Assembly: GCA_029879555.1 (NCBI GenBank)
Contig: JAOUQB010000207.1
Coordinates: forward strand, 1-5,179
Direction: 5' to 3'
Source: Nitrospirota bacterium
GTDB lineage: Bacteria > Nitrospirota > Nitrospiria > Nitrospirales > UBA8639
DNA length: 5,179 bases
Position numbers and translations under genes: made by a program. Positions 1-5,179 of this stretch are shown one piece after another; within the stretch, counting starts at the first letter, position 1; each line of letters opens with the position of its first letter. A model generated the notes under the pieces. The model was not told the DNA's origin and did no database searches. It saw nothing but the letters and a program-made list of their open reading frames with translations.

Positions 1-756
1 GTTCTGTAACTCCGAAAAGACGTCCAATTGGAATGAGGTCAATCCTCGCCAGTCGGGATAGGGCTCCTCGATGCGGATGCCGGGATACTTCTGCGGATAA
101 AACTCGACTTTACCTACTTGATCTTCGGCTGATTTTCTCCATCCTTGTGGTGGCTCCACGACCTGGATCGCACTGTTTGAGGCCTTCACAAACTTCAGTT
201 CCCATGAGGACGAAAATTGCAAGATTGACGGAAACCGCTGAGCACGATCCCAATAGGCATAGGCCCATCCCATCGTGGGAACAAGGGCGATGCCCACCAC
301 CACGAACACCCACCCACGGACGATCGCATTTCGAGGAAATTGTCTCCATCGGGCCAAAGACCCAGTCAGCCATGGATCGTACGTTAAAAATACTCCCAGC
401 CCGCACAAGGCTCCTCCAAGATCGTGCAGCACATCAGACCATTCGGGATGACGCGTGGCGCTCAACGATTGTAACGCTTCGGTTAGCAGGGCTAGCCCTA
501 ATACGCCCAACATGGCAACCAAATACTGTCGGATCGGCGACCACAATGTAGCCGCAACCATCATCCGCAACAGGTGCAAGAGCACAAGGCCGACAATTCC
601 AAACAATGGCAGATGTGCGAAATTATTGATCGCCCGCCACAAAGCCGTATGCGTAGGAACCGGAATAAACAGAAAGGTCAGCAGACCGACCAGGACGAAG
701 ATCCAACCAACGGCGTGCCCAGCTTGCCGAAAAGATCGGGATTGGAGACTCTTCAA
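1..756 (-). CDS. VanZ-like membrane protein with C-terminal soluble domain (3' end beyond window)
   Basis: An uninterrupted 252-codon frame starts with TTG at 756-754 and leaves the window at base 1, so the C-terminus is missing. An in-frame TAG lies three codons before the TTG, and no ATG occurs until residue 65, inside the predicted helix region. TTG is therefore the most plausible start, although no good Shine-Dalgarno precedes it. Hydrophobic segments lie at about 15-33, 47-66, 77-95, 111-126 and 148-168. Segment 93-115 carries the VanZ-type pattern: Glu93 and Gln96, then Asp108 and a Gly-rich helix (DLGGALCGLG, 112-121). Asp112 stands where VanZ proteins usually have Asn. VanZ itself gives low-level teicoplanin resistance by an unclear mechanism; most relatives are uncharacterised envelope proteins, so no resistance role is claimed. 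After the last helix, residues from about 172 look soluble and beta-rich, including YPGIRIEEPYPDWRG (224-238), which recalls jelly-roll carbohydrate-binding-like domains; this is inference. The gene follows lhr by one nucleotide, suggesting the same transcript and coupled translation. Confidence 0.82.
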   Translation of the reverse strand, partial: MKSLQSRSFRQAGHAVGWIFVLVGLLTFLFIPVPTHTALWRAINNFAHLPLFGIVGLVLLHLLRMMVAATLWSPIRQYLVAMLGVLGLALLTEALQSLSATRHPEWSDVLHDLGGALCGLGVFLTYDPWLTGSLARWRQFPRNAIVRGWVFVVVGIALVPTMGWAYAYWDRAQRFPSILQFSSSWELKFVKASNSAIQVVEPPQGWRKSAEDQVGKVEFYPQKYPGIRIEEPYPDWRGLTSFQLDVFSELQN

Positions 757-757
757 T

Positions 758-3700
758 TTAGGCTAAGCTCATGACGGGACGTTCATCACAGGCTTGCACG
801 CCATCTCGAAAGAGAATGGATTTTGACGTATGCGAGGAGATGCGGTCACCGGGAAGAATAATGCCGATCAGATTCAGAGGGTCGGCCGGGGAGAGCCGAA
901 GAGCTTGGGCTCCCAGCGTGTGGTCGCGACGAACCGCTCTTAGGGCTTCCACGGCTTCAGGTAACGCGAATTGTTCGCCGGTAAACCCTTCCACAAAACG
1001 GCCCCCTCGCATCTCGCCCCGCCATTCCATCTTGCGAAATTGCAGAAGCAACTCGCGCCACGTCATCGGGAGAGACTCACGTTTGAGGACATCACGGAAG
1101 ACGACACCGTACCGCCTTGCCAGTTGCTTGGCCCATTGCTCATGCGGATGCAGGGAAGAAATCGATTCTCCTTCTTTCTCAGGCGGAGATAATTCCAACA
1201 AGGCCCACCGTCCCACACTATGTTGGGGGCGCCGCGCACGATCTTTTCCTTCCGCGCGACGACGACGAGGATCGATCATTGCCCGCAGAGGATCAAACCC
1301 ATCAGCGGTGACGAGCCCTCCTGCGACGAGTTCCCATAAAGCTTGTTCGACTTCGGCAGCCAAATGTCCGGTGCGGTTGGTGAGATCGGCAAAAAAACAT
1401 GCGCCTCGGCTATCCAAACATTCATAAATAGCTTGTGCGACTCCACTGACGCTCAAGCGAATACCAAGCGGTCCGGAAGATTTCCCAGGTCTGGCCATCG
1501 CCAACATCCAGGGAACATCGACTCGTCGCACAAAACTGATGGGGGCCATGCTCGTTGGTGAAATGCGACGGAACGCCTCGCCACTCACAACAGGCCTTAG
1601 GTTGGGTTTCATGTCTGGAGGGGTGAGCCGGCCCCATGCCACTTCACCTCGCAAACAGAGATGGTCCAGCCATTCCGGTTTGTAATTGGCCATACGGGCT
1701 TTGAGGAGAGACGACTCCCAAGCAGACGCTGGGGTTTCATAGCCAGATAACTGGGAAACGATTTCACGAAGTCCGGCTTCGCCATGCAGTTGCGACCCTG
1801 GGGCACAATGTTGCCACCGAAAGAGGAAGCGCATGAAATCCGAAGCAGCAACCGGTTCAATCTCTCGACGCAAGGCGGTCACCGTTCGGCGATGAATGCG
1901 GGTAAGGAGACTGCGATCGCACCATTCTTCGTCTTGTCGTTGATCGCCTTGACCCTCACCCCTACCCTCTCCCTGAGAGGGAGAGGGAGAAGAAAAGGAA
2001 GAGGGATTGTGAGAAAAAGCAGGACGGAATTGGCCACGCAAGACTTGTCCTTGGCTTTCCAACTGCAATAAGGCGTGATGAATGGGTAAAGAGGCTACCC
2101 CTAAACGGTTCGCTAATTCTTGGGAAGTCACAGGACCGATATGGGGCATCCATCCTTGAACCACAAATAGAGATGCCGTTTCAGATGAAGGTGCTTTCTC
2201 TTCATCACTAGCACACGCATCTTGCATCCCGGCCAGAATTTCTATCTGAGTAAACAGAACCTGGATTCGGGAGAAATGTTCTTGAGTGGTCCATCCCTCG
2301 ATAAAGTTAGTTTTTGGATATTCTTCAGGGGTGACACGAAGAAACAGGGCCCGGCCTTTTGCCACGAGGGCATCCAACTCTTCTCGCCAGAACTTCCCAT
2401 CTTTTTCTGGCATCCACCCCATCACTTGCAGAACATCAAAGACCTCGTCTGCATCACGCACAATCGGCCAGGCTTCCTCCAGAACCGTCTCAATCGCCGA
2501 GACATCCAGGGTTCCCATGTTCCCATCAAATGAAGTTGGGAAGGTACGTCGAAGATTGACCGCACGCGCACGACGTTCCTCCAAGGGTGCGTCATCCAAA
2601 AACGCATAGGGATTGGCATTCAGAATTTCATGGGCGAAAGGAGACGGCACCGGAGATTCCACAGCTCGGACTTGGATGCCTTGAGAATCGATCTGTTCCA
2701 GGACATAGCCCAGGCCTTCCACATCCATCGCTTCTGTTAAACAATCTCGCAGCGTTTCCTGCACCAGCGGATGCTCCGGCACAGGAATATCGCCGACATG
2801 GTTATCGCCACAGGCCGCCACCATCGGAAACGCAGCGGCAAGCAAATCCTCAGCCCGCATCCGTTGCAGATGCACCGGCACCCGCTTGCCATTCTGGAAT
2901 CGCAACAGCGCCAGAGAACGACTCACATTCCATCGCCAGCGTGTCACAAACAGCGGAGTTGCCAAGGTCGCCTGAATTAACACATCGCGCACGGTCTTGG
3001 GTTGCAGAAATTGAAAGATCGTCTCAAGCGGGAAACTATGTTGTTCGCCAAGGGAAAGCACGAGCCCATCATCCGTGGCCGCCGCCTGTAATTCAAAATC
3101 AAAATTCAGACAAAACCGCTTCCGTAGGGCCAGGCCCCAGGCCCGATTCAGTCGGCCGCCGAACGGCGCATGCACGACCAGTTGCATCCCTCCGGCTTCA
3201 TCAAAAAAACGTTCGGCAATAATACAGGTCTGTGTGGGCACGCCACCCAAAATCTGCACACCACCCGCCACATACGCCAAGAGTTGATCGGCCCCTGCTG
3301 CGTCCACGCCACATTCTTCCAAACACCACTTGCGGGCTGAGACATCTCCAGGCGTTGCACCATTGTCTAATAATTGCTGTATGCCTTCCCGCACGTCCGC
3401 CACAGCCTTCGATAGCTCTCGGGACCGTGAGGGAGCTTCGCCGCGCCAAAATGGAATATTGGGAGGTTGCCCATGCGCATCTTCCACGCGCACTTTTCCG
3501 GTTTCAATCGCCCGGATTCGCCAGGATGTCGTCCCCAGCAACATGATGTCGCCAGCTAAACTTTCAATCGCAAAATCTTCGTCGACCGTACCGACGACGG
3601 TGCCGTCAGGTTCCGCGACGACCGAATACGTGGCGGTTTCAGGAATAGCGCCACCAGAGGTTAGCGCCGCCAAGCGCCCGCCCCGCCGTGGCCGCAACCG

Positions 3701-5161
3701 TCCTTCACGCCGGTCATAGCTCAGATACGCATACAACCGCCGGCGACCAGGCACGAACCCTTCCGCAATCAGTTCGATTAAAGATTCAAACTCTTCCCAC
3801 GTCATCTCTCGATACGGATAGGCCGACCGACACACATCAAACAGGGCCCGCACATCCCATTCCTGCGCCGCCACTTCCGCGATGACATGTTGAATCAAAA
3901 TATCCAGCGGGGCTAACGGGATTTCAATGGATTCTAATTGCCCCTGTCGAATGGCTCGCACCACCGCCGCACATTCCACCAACTCATCTCGCGTCGTACA
4001 AAACACCCGGCCTTTCGGCACCGCTCCCACCCAATGGCCCGCCCGCCCCACTCGCTGAAGACAGGTGGCAATGGCCCGAGGCGAGCCAATCTGACACACG
4101 ACATCAATACATCCAATATCGATACCCAACTCCAACGAGGCCGTCGCCACCATGACCTTAATTTGCCCCGTCTTTAAACGTTCTTCCGCAGCAAGTCGTA
4201 ACTGACGAGACAAACTGCCATGATGGGAGGCCACTTGATCTTCGCCCACCCGCTCGCTCACATGATGGGCAATCCGTTCGGCTAAACGACGCGTATTCAC
4301 AAAGACCAACGTGGAACGGTGCTGCTCGGCAATCGCGGCAATGCGGTCATAGACTTCAGACCAAATCGCATTGGTGGCAATGGCACCTAATTCATCGTTG
4401 GGCACCTCGACTTGTAGATCCAACGTTCGCCGATGTCCGATATCCACAATATGGCAATCCGATGATTCAAAAAGGGACGCTTGCTGACTCTTTTGCCGGT
4501 GAGAAGAGTCTCCCACCAGGAACTGTGCGACCTGTTCCAATGGCCGCTGCGTTGCCGACAAACCAATGCGAACTAATCGCTTGTTCGTCACCGCATCCAA
4601 CCGTTCTATCGATAACGCCAAATGGGAACCCCGTTTATTGGGCGCCAACGCATGAATCTCATCGACAATCACCGTATGCACACCCGTCAAGAGTTCTCGA
4701 CTCCGCCTGGCCGTCACCATGAGGAACAAGGTTTCTGGAGTCGTCACGAGAATATGCGGCGGATGCGTCAGCATGCGTTGCCGTTGCGCGGGAGGCGTAT
4801 CTCCGGTTCGGACCTCTACCCGAATATTGGGACTCAACAAACCGGCAGACAGCGCCAATTGACTAATCTCGTCTAACGGCTGTTGCAAATTTTTGTGGAT
4901 ATCGTGACTCAGCGCACGGAGGGGAGACACGTAGACGACTTGGATGCCTTCGACCAGTTCCCCATAAATCGCCTGGTTCAACAATCGGTCAATACAGGTG
5001 AGAAAGGCGGCAAGAGTTTTCCCAGAGCCGGTCGGGGCCGAAATCAGGGCATGTTTCCCCGATTGAATCGCCGGCCAACTGGCCTGCTGCACATCCGTCG
5101 GCTCCCCCAACGTCGTCGAGAACCATTCCTGAATCACCGGATGAAACGCTTGCAGCGGCAT
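758..5161 (-). CDS. lhr: Lhr, large ATP-dependent DNA helicase (superfamily 2), full length with C-terminal extension
   Basis: This is a complete 1467-residue protein in the size range of full-length bacterial Lhr (about 1400-1550). Family members are cytoplasmic, DNA-dependent ATPases that translocate 3'-5' on single-stranded DNA and unwind duplexes and RNA:DNA hybrids in DNA repair. RecA domain 1 shows a Q-like segment (TDVQQASWP, 22-30), Walker A APTGSGKT (42-49, Lys48), motif Ia SPLRAL (79-84), Ic TTPETL (140-145), DEIH (167-170) and SAT (202-204). RecA domain 2 shows LVFVNTRR (285-292), HHGSLSR (313-319), motif V around 339-350 and motif VI QRVGRAGH (369-376). A winged helix (about 415-500) and the Lhr barrel domain (about 500-870) follow, with signatures GTTSWRI (543-549) and PFWRGEAPSRS (570-580). 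The rest is the winged-helix-rich C-terminal region, ending with family-like GVVFRDVL (1352-1359) and GGRFVEGFTGEQFALPEAVE (1386-1405). The E. coli C-terminal region is reported to have uracil-DNA glycosylase activity; whether this one does cannot be judged here. ATG 5161 is the start because a TAG lies two codons upstream in frame and a GGAGG is well placed. All helicase motifs look intact. The oddity is a low-complexity insertion at about 1048-1077. Confidence 0.97.
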   Translation of the reverse strand: MPLQAFHPVIQEWFSTTLGEPTDVQQASWPAIQSGKHALISAPTGSGKTLAAFLTCIDRLLNQAIYGELVEGIQVVYVSPLRALSHDIHKNLQQPLDEISQLALSAGLLSPNIRVEVRTGDTPPAQRQRMLTHPPHILVTTPETLFLMVTARRSRELLTGVHTVIVDEIHALAPNKRGSHLALSIERLDAVTNKRLVRIGLSATQRPLEQVAQFLVGDSSHRQKSQQASLFESSDCHIVDIGHRRTLDLQVEVPNDELGAIATNAIWSEVYDRIAAIAEQHRSTLVFVNTRRLAERIAHHVSERVGEDQVASHHGSLSRQLRLAAEERLKTGQIKVMVATASLELGIDIGCIDVVCQIGSPRAIATCLQRVGRAGHWVGAVPKGRVFCTTRDELVECAAVVRAIRQGQLESIEIPLAPLDILIQHVIAEVAAQEWDVRALFDVCRSAYPYREMTWEEFESLIELIAEGFVPGRRRLYAYLSYDRREGRLRPRRGGRLAALTSGGAIPETATYSVVAEPDGTVVGTVDEDFAIESLAGDIMLLGTTSWRIRAIETGKVRVEDAHGQPPNIPFWRGEAPSRSRELSKAVADVREGIQQLLDNGATPGDVSARKWCLEECGVDAAGADQLLAYVAGGVQILGGVPTQTCIIAERFFDEAGGMQLVVHAPFGGRLNRAWGLALRKRFCLNFDFELQAAATDDGLVLSLGEQHSFPLETIFQFLQPKTVRDVLIQATLATPLFVTRWRWNVSRSLALLRFQNGKRVPVHLQRMRAEDLLAAAFPMVAACGDNHVGDIPVPEHPLVQETLRDCLTEAMDVEGLGYVLEQIDSQGIQVRAVESPVPSPFAHEILNANPYAFLDDAPLEERRARAVNLRRTFPTSFDGNMGTLDVSAIETVLEEAWPIVRDADEVFDVLQVMGWMPEKDGKFWREELDALVAKGRALFLRVTPEEYPKTNFIEGWTTQEHFSRIQVLFTQIEILAGMQDACASDEEKAPSSETASLFVVQGWMPHIGPVTSQELANRLGVASLPIHHALLQLESQGQVLRGQFRPAFSHNPSSFSSPSPSQGEGRGEGQGDQRQDEEWCDRSLLTRIHRRTVTALRREIEPVAASDFMRFLFRWQHCAPGSQLHGEAGLREIVSQLSGYETPASAWESSLLKARMANYKPEWLDHLCLRGEVAWGRLTPPDMKPNLRPVVSGEAFRRISPTSMAPISFVRRVDVPWMLAMARPGKSSGPLGIRLSVSGVAQAIYECLDSRGACFFADLTNRTGHLAAEVEQALWELVAGGLVTADGFDPLRAMIDPRRRRAEGKDRARRPQHSVGRWALLELSPPEKEGESISSLHPHEQWAKQLARRYGVVFRDVLKRESLPMTWRELLLQFRKMEWRGEMRGGRFVEGFTGEQFALPEAVEALRAVRRDHTLGAQALRLSPADPLNLIGIILPGDRISSHTSKSILFRDGVQACDERPVMSLA
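1965..1987. repeat. REP-like palindromic element inside the lhr coding sequence
   Basis: Perfect 10-bp inverted arms (CCCTCTCCCT at 1965-1974 and AGGGAGAGGG at 1978-1987) enclose a GAG loop. With the flanking CCCTCACCCCTA on the left it matches the general style of the dispersed CCCTCACCC...CCCTCTCCC...GGGAGAGGG palindromes found in many bacterial genomes, which typically translate as SPSPxxGEGRGEG-type peptides. Here the lhr frame reads PSPSQGEGRGEGQG (1059-1072), exactly that type. The hairpin starts on a codon boundary and contains no stop in the lhr frame. Only one copy is present in the window, so dispersal through the genome is inferred from resemblance. Confidence 0.75.
1975..2006 (+). 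other. 32-nt uninterrupted purine tract
   Basis: Every base from 1975 to 2006 on the plus strand is A or G, so the lhr mRNA carries a 32-nt all-pyrimidine stretch here, encoding mostly Ser, Pro and Phe. It starts in the palindrome loop and runs past its right arm. It could be part of the inserted repeat or of later slippage in the purine run; the sequence alone does not tell. Confidence 0.85.
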
Positions 5162-5170
5162 AGGCTAGAA

Positions 5171-5175
5171 CCTCC
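5171..5175 (-). promoter_or_regulatory. Ribosome binding site of lhr
   Basis: Read on the minus strand, GGAGG lies 9 nt before the ATG at 5161, a near-ideal Shine-Dalgarno. Together with the in-frame TAG at 5167-5165 it fixes the lhr start codon. Only 18 bases upstream of the gene are visible, so no promoter can be assessed. Confidence 0.88.
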
Positions 5176-5179
5176 GGTC

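Larger units (their letters stand above)
1931..2020 (-). other. In-frame low-complexity insertion in the Lhr C-terminal region
   Basis: Lhr residues 1048-1077 are rich in Ser, Pro, Gly, Glu and Gln and have no predicted fold. They lie between LRGQFRP (1041-1047), which looks like the end of a winged-helix unit, and EEWCDRSLLTRIHRRTV (1078-1094), which looks like the conserved start of the next one. From memory of the family, other Lhr proteins join these two parts with a much shorter linker. The segment is best read as the palindromic element plus flanking sequence, probably a flexible surface loop. The exact edges of the insertion are uncertain. Confidence 0.6.

Noticed and set aside
33..551. 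Plus-strand 172-codon open frame
   Set aside because: It lies antisense to the VanZ-like gene. Its translation is rich in Arg, Thr and Pro with no hydrophobic pattern or family motif, whereas the minus-strand frame has clear helices and a VanZ motif.
771..1427. Plus-strand 218-codon open frame opposite the 3' end of lhr
   Set aside because: Its translation is Arg/Ser-rich low-complexity sequence without motifs. It is an antisense shadow of lhr, as the conserved Lhr C-terminal motifs are on the other strand.
1931..1942. QRQ triplet (Lhr residues 1074-1076), resembling the QxQ catalytic motif of AlkZ-type glycosylases
   Set aside because: It falls in the low-complexity insertion rather than in a folded winged-helix unit, so it is almost certainly a coincidence of composition.
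1965..1987. The palindrome as a transcription terminator
   Set aside because: It is in the middle of an open lhr frame, hundreds of codons before the stop. Read in the direction of transcription it is followed by GTAGGGGTGAGGG rather than a U-tract.
3206..3212. Runs of seven A (also at about 1390-1396) as programmed frameshift sites in lhr
   Set aside because: Both encode an ordinary Phe-Phe in conserved-looking sequence. There is no downstream structure of note, and the lhr frame continues intact through both.
2587..3222. Plus-strand 211-codon open frame opposite the middle of lhr
   Set aside because: It is Pro/His/Arg-rich with no recognisable domain. It is antisense to the intact Lhr core and is explained by the codon use of lhr.

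Overview
The window is a dense bacterial chromosomal segment. It is read almost entirely on the minus strand and holds two tightly packed genes. GC content is moderate, about low-to-mid 50s percent from hand counts of a few lines. Full-length Lhr helicases and VanZ-fold membrane proteins are both broadly distributed, so they do not fix the taxon. The style of the Lhr and the GC/CT-rich palindromic repeat inside it would fit a Nitrospirota or proteobacterial genome, but this is only a weak guess.

Layout, in the direction of transcription (right to left). Positions 5179-5162 hold a strong Shine-Dalgarno sequence and an in-frame stop just ahead of the start codon. Positions 5161-758 encode a complete 1467-residue Lhr (large helicase-related) protein. 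It has two RecA-like domains with intact SF2 motifs, a winged-helix and beta-barrel core, and a long C-terminal extension. One nucleotide after its stop, a TTG-initiated reading frame runs from 756 off the left edge of the window, giving 252 codons without a stop. It encodes a VanZ-like multi-pass membrane protein followed by a predicted soluble domain. No stretch over 300 bases lacks a gene. I saw no RNA gene, insertion sequence, CRISPR array or terminator.

The most notable item is a REP-like palindromic element (perfect 10-bp arms, 3-nt loop) inside the lhr coding sequence. It sits in a Ser/Pro/Gly/Glu-rich insertion of about 30 residues that keeps the reading frame and separates two conserved-looking parts of the C-terminal region. 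It appears to be a repeat that entered a gene and was tolerated as a linker.

How the genes relate: the 1-nt spacing points to co-transcription and probably translational coupling of lhr and the vanZ-like gene. No shared function is evident, since one is a DNA-repair helicase and the other an envelope protein. I found no convincing new biological system here. The window reads as an ordinary housekeeping or repair locus with one interesting repeat insertion.
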